Shown here: piece by piece, positions 10,955-20,240 of the stretch
Position numbering within the stretch: position 1 is the first letter of the stretch
Layout of the letters: each line of letters begins with the position of its first letter
Assembly: GCF_907165205.1 (NCBI RefSeq)
Contig: NC_058196.1
Location: 15,604,501 to 15,668,500, forward strand
From: Coccinella septempunctata
Taxonomy: Eukaryota; Arthropoda; Insecta; Coleoptera; Coccinellidae
Direction of reading: 5' to 3'
DNA: 64,000 bases
Notes under the pieces: generated by a model
The model's database searches: none
Seen by the model: the letters and a program-made list of their open reading frames with translations, nothing else
What the model was told of the DNA's origin: nothing
Position numbers and translations under genes: made by a program

Positions 10955-13084
10955 TCATAATGATTTAAATGTATGCACAAGAGGAAAAATTGCATATCCA
11001 TTTTTATGTGGAATACAAACACATTTGTTCTTAACTTTAGATACACAGACTATTTCAGCGGAGCTTTCGGCGAGACTTTGGCAGAAGAAAATCCCCATAT
11101 CTGATGACTTTGAAGGTGTGGTATAAAGATCATATTGGTATCTATAGGGAATAACTTTCAGTTTGTAAACACCGTTAATGAAGAATATGGAACTGATGGA
11201 ATATACTTTTTTATGGATTAAAACACAGTTGTCTGGCGTTGTGTTAGATAGAGTTATAGTTCCAATAATAAGTTTTCTACATTCGAAATACTGATGTTCA
11301 GTTTTGTCCTTAAACACCTCATTAAAAATCCCAATAGGGGTATTGGCGGATTTTTGATCACATATATAATTTTTCTCAAAGATCTCCATCAATCTCCTGT
11401 GGATCTGTTGTAACGGTTTTTTTTTCGATCTTATTTTATTTTTGATTTGGCCCAAAAAGTTTTCGAATGGATAACTTGAGAAATTATTAATACAACCATA
11501 CTTTTCAATATCATCGCATATATGCTCTAAATTATGAATATTATAAACCAGAAAATTTTCCCCATACAATCGAACTGAACGTTTTAAAAATGTGTTTAAA
11601 AGAATTTTACATGTTGGAATCCATTTATGAGGTTCTGGTGATGAAAAACAAAATATAGAAAAGTGTAATCGCAAGAAGTTCAAATAACTATCTTCAGGGA
11701 GTATATCATAAAATAATGTAACGCCAGTATACAAACAAAACTGGCGAAACTCCGTAGCTTTCCAACGATTGAAAGTTTTCAAAGAACGTGGTTTTCGTAC
11801 GAACTCCAACGGTATGTGAGCTGCAACTATGGAAATTCGGTTATCAATTTGTTCAAGCGCTCCAGCAGATAACTTATGTGGTCTTTTTCCAAAGAATAAT
11901 ACATTTAAAAGTCTTTTCGTAACTCCTAAATCGATAAGATGCATGGGATCTAAAGGAAACTGACTTACTAAATTCAAATTTATCTTCAAAAGTTCAGATT
12001 TTCCTTTTATGTGGTTATCATCTGAATTAATTATTCTCTCATCTTTCTGGGGTGAATTGTCCAAAGTATTTGCGAACACAACAAAATCTTCATCTTTTCT
12101 CTTTCTATGAACATTTGTGTCATAAATCATTCTATTATCTATCGATTTTGCTACTGAAAAGCAACGTTCGCATCCGAATTTACTTGTATGTCCCGAAACA
12201 TTCTTGAGAAATGATCTAGCTGGTGCATCACAAATGAAACAATGTATTTGGAAAGAATAATTAATATTTTTATAAGAGAAACCAACTGCTCGCAGATGGT
12301 TGACTTCCTCTATGAATTTTTGTAGAAAGATATCTATGGGATTTGGCTTTCCCCGTCCACTAAAAATGGCAATAGGAAATGGTTTCGACATTTTAAAATC
12401 TCTGCACAAACCTAGAATAGGCCAAAACTCAATATCACTACTTTTGAATAAAGGCAGTCCATCTATATTCACTTGTAACCGTATAGAATTTTCGGAGAGT
12501 CTTGGTTGGTAAGATTGCATAAATGATAATGATTTCAAAAGATTGCATTCTATTCCAAAATACACCATTTCGCCATTATTAAGTTTTATTGTTTCTGTTG
12601 TGCGAGGAGTAGATAATAATGATCTTGCGTCAATGCAAATATTTGTTTCTGAAGGAACTGATGTTTTTATTATCCGCAAAAGATCATTGAGAGCAGAATG
12701 AGTTATATTATGATCCAGTGCCCAATTTCTGATTTTAGTTGAAAAAGATGCTGATTCCAAATCTGATGCAACATCATTGTCAGAATAAGATAAAATATCA
12801 TCGCCAGAATTAGATAAAATATCATCGCCAGAATTAGATAAATCATCATCGTCGTCACTATCAGATATAATATCAGCAACTTGCAAGTTGACACTTGGAT
12901 CGTTTTCAACCGAAACCTCCGAGGAGAAAATTGTATCAGATTGTTGTGGAGTAGGGGAAACATTGGAAGGACTATTGGACGAACTTGCATCTGGTTGCGT
13001 ATTCAAAATTCTGTCTGTTATTTTCTTCACTTTTCGTTGATGCTGCCTCTTGCTCAAAAGTTTCTTTGATTTAGATTTCAACAT
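10955..13084 (-). CDS. Tnp2-like (EnSpm/CACTA-related) transposase, 709 aa, intact
   Basis: A single 709-codon frame from an ATG at 13084. Residues 1-120 are a basic start (KSKSKKLL…RQHQRKVKK) followed by a Ser/Asp-rich acidic linker with a repeated SNSGDDIL. The catalytic core fits animal Tnp2/Transposase_21-type DDE proteins: NIDGLPLFKSS (Asp208), FWPI, CFICDAPARSF (Asp286), a C-x2-C site (GCERC, 304-308), PLDPMHLIDLGV (Asp379) and YPFENFLGQIK (Glu541). These would be metal-binding residues that cut and join transposon ends in the nucleus; the exact triad is inferred. No stop or frameshift is visible, so this copy could be active. The DUF4806 gene follows 57 bp downstream. A foldback element starts about 85 bp upstream of the ATG. 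Confidence 0.85.
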   Translation of the reverse strand: MLKSKSKKLLSKRQHQRKVKKITDRILNTQPDASSSNSPSNVSPTPQQSDTIFSSEVSVENDPSVNLQVADIISDSDDDDDLSNSGDDILSNSGDDILSYSDNDVASDLESASFSTKIRNWALDHNITHSALNDLLRIIKTSVPSETNICIDARSLLSTPRTTETIKLNNGEMVYFGIECNLLKSLSFMQSYQPRLSENSIRLQVNIDGLPLFKSSDIEFWPILGLCRDFKMSKPFPIAIFSGRGKPNPIDIFLQKFIEEVNHLRAVGFSYKNINYSFQIHCFICDAPARSFLKNVSGHTSKFGCERCFSVAKSIDNRMIYDTNVHRKRKDEDFVVFANTLDNSPQKDERIINSDDNHIKGKSELLKINLNLVSQFPLDPMHLIDLGVTKRLLNVLFFGKRPHKLSAGALEQIDNRISIVAAHIPLEFVRKPRSLKTFNRWKATEFRQFCLYTGVTLFYDILPEDSYLNFLRLHFSIFCFSSPEPHKWIPTCKILLNTFLKRSVRLYGENFLVYNIHNLEHICDDIEKYGCINNFSSYPFENFLGQIKNKIRSKKKPLQQIHRRLMEIFEKNYICDQKSANTPIGIFNEVFKDKTEHQYFECRKLIIGTITLSNTTPDNCVLIHKKVYSISSIFFINGVYKLKVIPYRYQYDLYTTPSKSSDMGIFFCQSLAESSAEIVCVSKVKNKCVCIPHKNGYAIFPLVHTFKSL
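12770..12840 (-). repeat. 24-bp in-frame tandem repeat in the transposase
   Basis: Two near-identical 24-bp units plus a diverged third encode SNSGDDIL in the acidic linker (about residues 83-98). Length change here would keep frame. Confidence 0.7.
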
Positions 13085-13169
13085 CGTATCTTATCTTTTA
13101 ATTCTGAAAGCAAAAGTATTCAACAATATTTGCATCAAGGATACGTGAAACTTTGATGGTGAAAACTTG

Positions 13170-13912
13170 AGGTAAAACTTCGATTTATACCCCACCTCGG
13201 ATTTTAATGATTATTTTTTTATAGATAGAATTTTTTATAAGGAATCGAATGGTATTAGTCTCAATCTGCGGAAATTTATAGTTATGATTTTTTGAAATTT
13301 TTGTAAAGTGCTTTTTCTCGAATTCGACAAAGTGCCTACGTCAGATTTTTTTGCCGATTTTTTCCTGGATGCAGGAGAAGATACAAAATCTATTCGTACA
13401 ACTATCAATCTCGACAAACTTTTAATTTGAGAGAAATGATTTTTCGAAAATTTCATCAAAATACGTGCTTCATCATTATATTATCATGAAAAATTATATT
13501 TTCACTTTTCGGTCCTTTAAACTTAAATTTAAATCACCAAAAATGATATTTTCATGTATGAAATTGTTTTTTCACTGTCCTTACCCAACCTAACAACCTA
13601 ACCTAACCTCAAAATAATTCAGTTCATTTTTTAGCCAAAATTGATCAATTATTCACATTTCTTCCAATGAATTACCTCAAAAGCCCAAGTGGTTGATTTC
13701 TGTTGAGAAAAACATTCGAATTAATCGAGAATTACAGTGAACAAACATTCAAATGTCATAATTGAGTGCATTTAACGAACATTTCAAAAAATCATAGCTA
13801 ATGAACTATAAATTTCCGCAGATTGAGATTACTACCATTCGATTCCTCATGAAAAATTCTATCTATAAAAAAATAATCATCAAAATCTGAGGTGGGGCAT
13901 AAATCGAAGTCG
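13170..13912. mobile_element. foldback element with ~120-bp arms upstream of the transposase gene
   Basis: Arms begin ACTTCGATTTATRCCCCACC and match for about 120 bp (GGAATCGAATGGTA, TCTCAATCTGCGGAAATTTA). The roughly 500-bp centre has no coding signal but holds CCTAA repeats at 13585-13612. No clear target duplication was found. It lies where the promoter of the transposase gene is expected, so it may supply or disturb it. Confidence 0.65.
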
Positions 13913-13914
13913 AG

Positions 13915-16455
13915 CCTTTCTCTAATATTATTTGCCTAAAAATTATGCTTAATTGAACGAAGGAAGAAAGTTATCATAATAGGTATTGGGGGCTACATGT
14001 AGCAGGTTGCTCATCTGACGCCACGCCATAGATGCCCTTAACGACGCTACCGACGCGACGTACCACATGGTATGGTAGATAATTATATAAGATATCGACC
14101 TAAGAGCTATATGATATTACATGACTGGTATCACAAAACTGTGTATCAGTGTTTTTAAAGCAGTATCGGTAATATTATCCAAACAATCACCATTGAGGCG
14201 GCTGTGCTATTCACGTTGGATATAGGTATTCGTAGCCACGTTCTGAGAACGAATACCCGAAAAATATATGGAGTTTGCGCAAAATGATCTTTGATAACAA
14301 TTAATATAGGTACTTACCAGCTAGTAATGTAGAGACAAGGCACAAATTATAATGCGCACAATCCAAAATGGAGCACAATGGTTATGCGTACTCGAGCGAA
14401 ATGCAACTGACCAACTAACTTCGTGACCTTCGTGTCGAATGTCGTTTTCGAGGGGAAAGGATTCAAGACAAGGAGCATCACAGCGAACCGCGAATCAAAA
14501 TGATGAGGTGAGATCGGAAGTACTCGGGTCAATTCGGAATCGCCACACGTAACATTACACTAGAGTGCATTGGCGTAGATCTGATAAAATTTGGCAGTGA
14601 CGTGCAATAAATTTAAATAATTTAATTTTATAATATTATTATTATAACAATTTTATAATAAAGAATCTATCTATCTATCTTAATTTTCATCTACTAAATC
14701 TTAAAAGTCTCTTCCGCATATCCAATGACGTAGCCATTAGTTCTGACTATGTGACTATGTATGTCTCAGTCACAGATTAGACGAGTTTCCTAAAGCATTT
14801 GCCTGATGAACAAATTGATAATTTTCATGAAGGTTACATGCACCTCCCCATATACTAGATCTCAAATCAGATGAAATGTTTTGAAATTTCCGAACTTTCT
14901 GGCCTAACTTCAGGTAATACACCTGACGTTTCGCTCAAAACTGTAGTGGTCTAGTGTCAGACCGAGAATCTTGTGTAACACTGTAAGATGCCTACCTTGA
15001 TTGTCGCCAAAATAACGTAAGGCATGGCGACGCGATGGCTATATATAGAAAGCCAGGAAATTTCAAATATTTCATTTGATAGTTCGATTCTCATATTAAA
15101 ATAAACGAAAGCTTTCCGTTGATTCACAACTTCAAATAATAGCTATTGAAGATGAGGAAAGAGGAAATATGGATGTACCTATATGAATCAGAATACCATG
15201 CTAGCATGATATTCTTTCTGAATGCTCAGAAGTCAGAACTGAATTATCGACCAAAAACATATCGACGTAGAAGCCGTCACTTTATTATTGGTTCCAAGAT
15301 CAAGCTTTGTGAAACCGAGCATAATAATACTCTCACTAAGTATACGACCTATACCTAAGCAATATAATAATTGTCGTCTTTCTATCAACCGGCTTTTACT
15401 TACATTGATTAGATATAGACAATGTATATTTTCAAAAAGCTAGGGTGAAACCATGATTAAAGAAATGACATAAGATCGAAAACCATGTCTTTGTATCTAC
15501 AAATAATAACCAACATTAAAATATAATATATTGGTATCCCTTTCGAAAGTTATGTAAGAAAACTCAATTTTTAAGGGTTGTACACCAGAAACTTTATAAA
15601 CGGTTTTGGACATTATACAAAGAGCCCTTATATTTTTTGGTGTTCGCAACATTTCTGATTCATCTTGTATATCGTGATAAACATTGCATTTTGTGTTCAT
15701 CAATGACTGAAAACATAATAGAGGCAGTTGACAGTTTTCCACTTGAATATTTTTATATCCAAATCCAAATTTAATCGCATCAGTATGCAGCGTTTTATCA
15801 AACGAGTTTAATTTCTCAAACGTCCTTTTTTCCATATAACTTCTATGCCTCAGCGTCGTTTAGGAGCTAATCTTCGGTTTATGAAACGGTGATTACGGCC
15901 ATAAGTAATGTTTCTGAGTTCAAATTAATCAGCAGTGATATAACCGTGATTATCTTTTGTTGGAGGACGAAGCAAAAATCATGGTTTTATCTCTGTATGC
16001 AATCTAATGGTGAGAAATTTGGGAATTTGTGGTGAATTGTAACTAGTACTGTTTGTTAAAAATATTTTTTCTTTCAATAAATATTATATCTACGATAAAT
16101 CATAACAGCTATGTTTCATTTAGTTTTATCGGTAATATAATTCCATAAAAAAACACCCTGTAACTTTGTCAATATTCACTTAATAAGAACACAAACTGCA
16201 GGTTCATACAAATTTGAACCCACGCATACATTTGTGCTACAAAACTACCCACTTTCCATATTCAAATTCCCGATGATGGAGTTGCAACCATATCCAGGGG
16301 GTTGTTCGTAGAAACTAGCTTTGTATCACAAATCATGTCCCCCTGTCATTAAGAATCGACCTGTATGAGTGTTTTCACAAATTCAGATTAGTTGTTGAGT
16401 TATTGAGGGTGGACATTTTTAAATGAGACCCCCTGTACAGGCCACCACCATTTTT
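13915..16455. other. internal DNA of the 11-kb element, no assigned gene
   Basis: AT-rich sequence. The longest frame is 112 codons on the minus strand (15497-15835, MEKRTFEKLN…), with no domain I recognise and no convincing neighbours. An AT-rich tract with TATC repeats lies at 14600-14680. A third, unrecognised gene of the element or an older insertion remains possible. Confidence 0.35.
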
Positions 16456-16458
16456 CAA

Positions 16459-16860
16459 TATACTACATTGCACGACAAGGAAACGTTTCATAACAGTGAC
16501 TACAGAAACGGGTTCTTGGATAGTTTCGTTTTCAACGTTATTGTAATATTCCTTGTCTTCAATTGAATACACGTTGAGGAAACACCATGGGATCACGTTT
16601 CATCTTCGTGGTTACAGTAACAAGTTGTAGAATGATTTCGTATACAACGTTGATGTTATGTTCTTTATTTCCTATTGAATATACGTTGAGGAAGTACGCT
16701 AAAGTCACGTTACATATTGGTGACTACATTAACGAGTTGTTGAAAAGTGGCATATTCAACGTTAATTTAACGTTTCTCACTCCCTATTTGATATACGTCG
16801 AGGGTGCACCAGAATTACAACGTTTCATATTAGTGGTTTCAGTAACCAGCTGAATCATAA
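16459..16860. repeat. right subterminal array A: 112-bp satellite, ~4 units
   Basis: ACGTTGAGG-type starts recur at 16571, 16683 and 16795, an exact 112-bp period. Each unit has an ACGTTTCATA or similar block, a TGGTTACAGTAAC-like block and CAACGTT. Copies are diverged. The array recurs as array B about 1,045 bp downstream. Confidence 0.8.
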
Positions 16861-17104
16861 TCAGTAGACTATTACGAGTTGCAGGTTTTTGAATGGTCAT
16901 ATTGCACGTTAATGTTTTGTTTTTACTTCTTTTTTAATAGATATATAATGAATTATTCAGATGGGAAGTGGTATAAGTTCTAATAATAATTATCAATATC
17001 AAAGATTGCTTTTTTCCATGGTTTTATTTTTTTCTTCCCAGTCCCCCTCTTCTTGTATCGTGAAGATTAGACATTACCTCTCATCGAACTAGGTTCATCA
17101 AGGC

Positions 17105-17348
17105 CATAGACATAGAGACATGGACTGAGCAATGTCAGCATGAAAATGTCTTTTTTATAGAAAGAGAGAAATGATCGTCGTGCATTCACTTATCTCTTTT
17201 TTGTTCACATAGAGGTGAGTGTAGCCCAATAAAAATTCTAGAAAAAGACAACTGCATGCCCGACGTGCGTTTCTCTCTGTCACTTTTTTTGACCGTATTT
17301 CATGCATAGATATAAAGGGAAGACACAGTCCATGTCTATATGTCTATG
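17105..17348. mobile_element. 244-bp hAT-like MITE with perfect 8-bp target duplication
   Basis: Terminal inverted repeats CATAGACATAGAGACATGG and its complement (22 of 23 bp match) are flanked by ATCAAGGC on both sides (17097-17104 and 17349-17356). An 8-bp duplication fits hAT or P superfamilies. A 3'-truncated relative is at 27747-27952. It sits between the two satellite arrays, so it inserted into the 11-kb element. Confidence 0.85.
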
Positions 17349-17503
17349 ATCAAGGCATGCACCCATAAACATCCATAACCACTACCTCTGGCGTCCTAGC
17401 CGACATCGCTGCCAACCATACCACCGAGGCAGTCTATGGTTTTATTTGTGAGATCGGTTTTGCTTTTACAATGTCACATACTGTCAACCCATTTTTTTTT
17501 CAA

Positions 17504-17990
17504 TATTCTACTTCGCACGACAAGAAAACGTTTCATAATAGTCGTGACAGAAACGGTATCTTGGATAGTTTCGTTTTCAACGTTATTGTAATATTACTTG
17601 CTTTTAATTGAATAAACGATGAAGAAACACCATATGATTACGTTTCACATTAGTGGCTACGGTAACTTGTTGTTGAATGATTTCGTATACAACGTTGATG
17701 TTATGTTCTTTATTTCCTATTGAATATACGTTGAGGAAGACACGTTACATATTGGTGACTACAGTAATGGGTTGTTGAAAGGTGTCGTATTCAACGTTGA
17801 TTTAACGTTTCTTACTCCCTATTGGATATACGTTGAGTGTGCACTGGATTTACAACGTTTCGTGTTAGTGGTTTCAGTAACCAGCTGATTCCTAAACGTT
17901 GATTATATGTGTAATCAACGTATGGTTGAATTTAGGTTCCGAAATACACGTTACAAAATTCAACGAGTAACCTTTTATCAACCTCCCCCA
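17504..17990. repeat. right subterminal array B: second copy of the 112-bp satellite
   Basis: Repeats array A with the same unit order (GACAAGAAAACGTTTCATAA start, then three further units), about 1,045 bp downstream. It is followed by further ACGTT motifs up to the right terminal repeat at 18019. Confidence 0.8.
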
Positions 17991-18018
17991 CCAAATATAA
18001 ACGTATAATACACGTGAG

Positions 18019-18032
18019 TGTGTTTATTGGGT
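18019..18032 (-). repeat. right terminal inverted repeat of the 11-kb element
   Basis: Plus strand TGTGTTTATTGGGT, the exact reverse complement of 7003-7016. ACGTG lies three bases inward at both ends. Confidence 0.65.
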
Positions 18033-18124
18033 AAGAACAGAACATTTGAAAGAAATCAATATGAAAATTTCATATTTTGTATCTGCTGGTTTTTTTTTTG
18101 TTTTTTGCCTGGTTAACCACTTTA

Positions 18125-18391
18125 ACGGCCGGTTTCAAAATCAAACCTAAAGCCGCTTTAACTTTAAAGCTTCCTTTAACCCTACTAAAAATGACACTAA
18201 AGGAAGCTTTAAGCTTAAAGTGATTTTAAATTCGATTATGAAACCGGACGTAAAAATGACACTAAAGGAAGCTTTAAAATCAAAGCGTCACAAACATAGA
18301 ACTCAAATTTAAATAAGCATAAGTTGGGTCTGATTATGAAACCGGCCGTAACTTATGCTAATTTAAATATAAGTTCTATGTTTGTGACGTA
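18125..18391. repeat. compound inverted repeats with ACGGCCGGTTTC ends
   Basis: ACGGCCGGTTTC at 18125 is mirrored by GAAACCGGCCGT at 18338-18349, with a related inner copy near 18240. A second hairpin pairs 18283-18325 with 18350-18391 (CGTCACAAACATAGAACT and complement). It lies just outside the 11-kb element. Confidence 0.6.
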
Positions 18392-18540
18392 TGTCAGAGC
18401 TGACAATTAATGAATTTATTTACGTGTGCTAATCCATGTTATTTTCAACTATTAAGATCTTCTGCCGTATTATAACGAGGTAATGATTGTAGGATTGTTT
18501 TGTGTATTTATACATTTCTTCAATAGAGAAAATTTTTTTC

Positions 18541-18580
18541 CAGTCTTGAGAAAGGAACCATCGGTTCCGAAACGTCGACG
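18541..18580 (+). other. stem-loop followed by GAAACGTC (retroelement-associated motif)
   Basis: GGAACC-ATC-GGTTCC is a perfect 6-bp stem directly followed by GAAACGTCG. Motifs of this kind recur near Penelope-like and other retroelements in invertebrates. The hammerhead core on the 5' side is not convincing (CTTGAGA), so I do not call a ribozyme. Confidence 0.3.
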
Positions 18581-18639
18581 AAGTTATAAAAAGCTTTATT
18601 GATTTGTCCAACTCTCTATGATACCACTTTCATCCTATA

Positions 18640-18970
18640 GCATGAGAATACAGAACACAACCGAGTCGATTGAATTTCAAGGTTCATTTGGAAAGTTCAC
18701 GTTTAAAATTGAACTCGAGGAACAATATACTTCAAAAATTTGCTGGTTCTTCATGGGGTGCTAATGCCACCACATTTCGTATTGCAGCTCTGTTTGGTTC
18801 AAAAGTGCTCACTTCAATAAAATCGATACCCTACTCTATGAGGATTGCTACTGGAACTATGAAATCTGCACCTCTGCATTCGTTACCCGTTCTGTCAAAC
18901 ATCGTACCACCTCATACTCGCCGACAGGTGCACTCTGGAAGGTTGGAATAAATTCCTTTCCTTCCCAAAT
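18640..18970 (+). pseudogene. LINE reverse-transcriptase C-terminal relic
   Basis: The plus-strand frame reads 'LQKFAGSSWGANATTFR' and later 'MRIATGTMKSAPLHSLPVLSNIVPP'. This matches the post-RT region of a common insect LINE type (LAGSSWGANA…MRI.SGTIK.TP..WLPVLSNI.PP). The middle part, where the family has a Trp/Ser-rich AEYCAPVW segment, is replaced by unrelated residues. It is a decayed 5'-truncated piece of about 330 bp. Confidence 0.65.
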
Positions 18971-18979
18971 TTATTCCCA

Positions 18980-20240
18980 ATTTTAACATATTCACCAGAT
19001 TCTAGAAGTGCTAGATTGAAATCTCTTAAGCCTTTATGAACTAATGATTTTGTTTATTCGACTAATAGTCATAAAGAATGTTGGCAATCAAAATGGAAGT
19101 CATGTAATCTCTTTTATGAATTATAATTTCCTTAAACCCTTCAGCGTTCACCATATTTGAAATCAGAAAGGAACCTCTTTTATAAAGGTTTGATTATTGA
19201 TCCTTCAAAAGGCCTACATTTGATCCTTCCTAGAAAAATTTGGTGTACCTACGCAAAATCGACTTAGCCATGGTCGGTATAGGTAATAGCATGCTCTTAA
19301 AGTGGAATGTTGTTGATAGTCCAAGATGTGTTACGACAATTCAGTCAGAAGGGTCACATCGGTCATAATTATGAGATCTAGTGTGGAGGCAGTCTGATCA
19401 TGCATTTACATTGTGAGCTGTAGCACGAACGTACAGGTTAGGTTAGGTTAGGTCCTTATAGAACTTAATGCATGATCATCGGAAAGAGACGAGCCATAGT
19501 GAGTATGAGTTGCGAACGTACAGGTTAGCACTGATCAACGTTGATTTCCTGCTATTTAAGAGAAACTGTAGCTAGATTCGCATATGCCTGATGAATGGAC
19601 TCAAAAGAATAACTACTGAAGTTGTTCTTATGCCATATATACGATTAGAAAATCGAATCGTACTGCATAGAAAGGCAGCTTTACTTCCGACGAAATGCTT
19701 GCGGGTTATGTACAAAGTTGTAGTAGCTAAGTGTGATCATTCTGAATTTCGTTTTGATGGAACACCTGTGAATGTTGCAAATAATTACAACCAATTATTT
19801 CTCGAATTGATACCCGGCTTGATTCAGAATTACAAGAAATCAATATTCAACTATAAAAACTCTCCTAGCAAGCATGCAGCCTCTTTTTTATACCTCAGTA
19901 GCTCCAGTTGAGCTCAAAAATCCCTCAGATACATTATCAACAAGTAACTTTTTTTTTTAATTTTATGCTATTTGCGATGAGAAACGAGACCATTAGAACA
20001 TAAATTCAGGAAATAAGACATGATGTGTGTTTATTAACATATGATATCGACAAATACATCACGAATCGAGCAAATCATGTGTATTATTCAGCTGATCAGA
20101 AAATACATCCGATTTCCATATGGAAGTTATATAGCTCTAACAGTTATATAACCGTTTATAATGGTTTATTGTTAATACGAGGCCAATGGATATTATACCG
20201 AAAATAAAAATATTTAGATTTCTAAAGAAATTTATTAATT
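18980..20240. other. no assigned gene; short (TTAGG)3 tract
   Basis: AT-rich DNA. GGTTAGGTTAGGTTAGG lies at 19437-19453, an insect telomere-like motif often seen scattered in insect genomes. The 106-codon frame at 19591-19911 has no domain I recognise. Confidence 0.35.

Larger units (their letters stand above)
7003..18032. mobile_element. candidate ~11-kb two-gene DNA transposon (EnSpm/CACTA-like transposase + DUF4806 gene)
   Basis: Both ends carry the same 14-bp inverted repeat, ACCCAATAAACACA, followed by ACGTG three bases further in. The flanks allow a TA target duplication (TA at 7002-7003 and 18032-18033 if the repeat proper starts CCC). ACGTT-rich tandem arrays lie inside both ends (7031-7500 left, about 16460-17990 right). 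Such subterminal arrays are typical of En/Spm and related elements, where they bind the element's own DNA-binding protein. Inside are an intact Tnp2-like transposase and a spliced DUF4806-type gene, both on the minus strand. The ends are not the usual CACTA/CACTG. Later insertions inside include a hAT-like MITE (17105-17348), a Harbinger-like MITE and foldbacks. The boundary pairing is my inference from the matching ends; no second copy is available. Confidence 0.6.

Noticed and set aside
15497..15835. Third gene of the 11-kb element
   Set aside because: A 112-codon minus frame with no recognisable domain, exon borders or family match that I can name; left as unassigned.
7003..18032. Canonical CACTA transposon ends
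   Set aside because: Neither end reads CACTA or CACTG; the matching ends begin ACCC or CCC, so only the transposase is EnSpm/CACTA-like.
18541..18580. Hammerhead ribozyme
   Set aside because: Stem II and GAAAC are present, but the core on the 5' side (CTTGAGA) differs at several fixed positions and no stem III can form.
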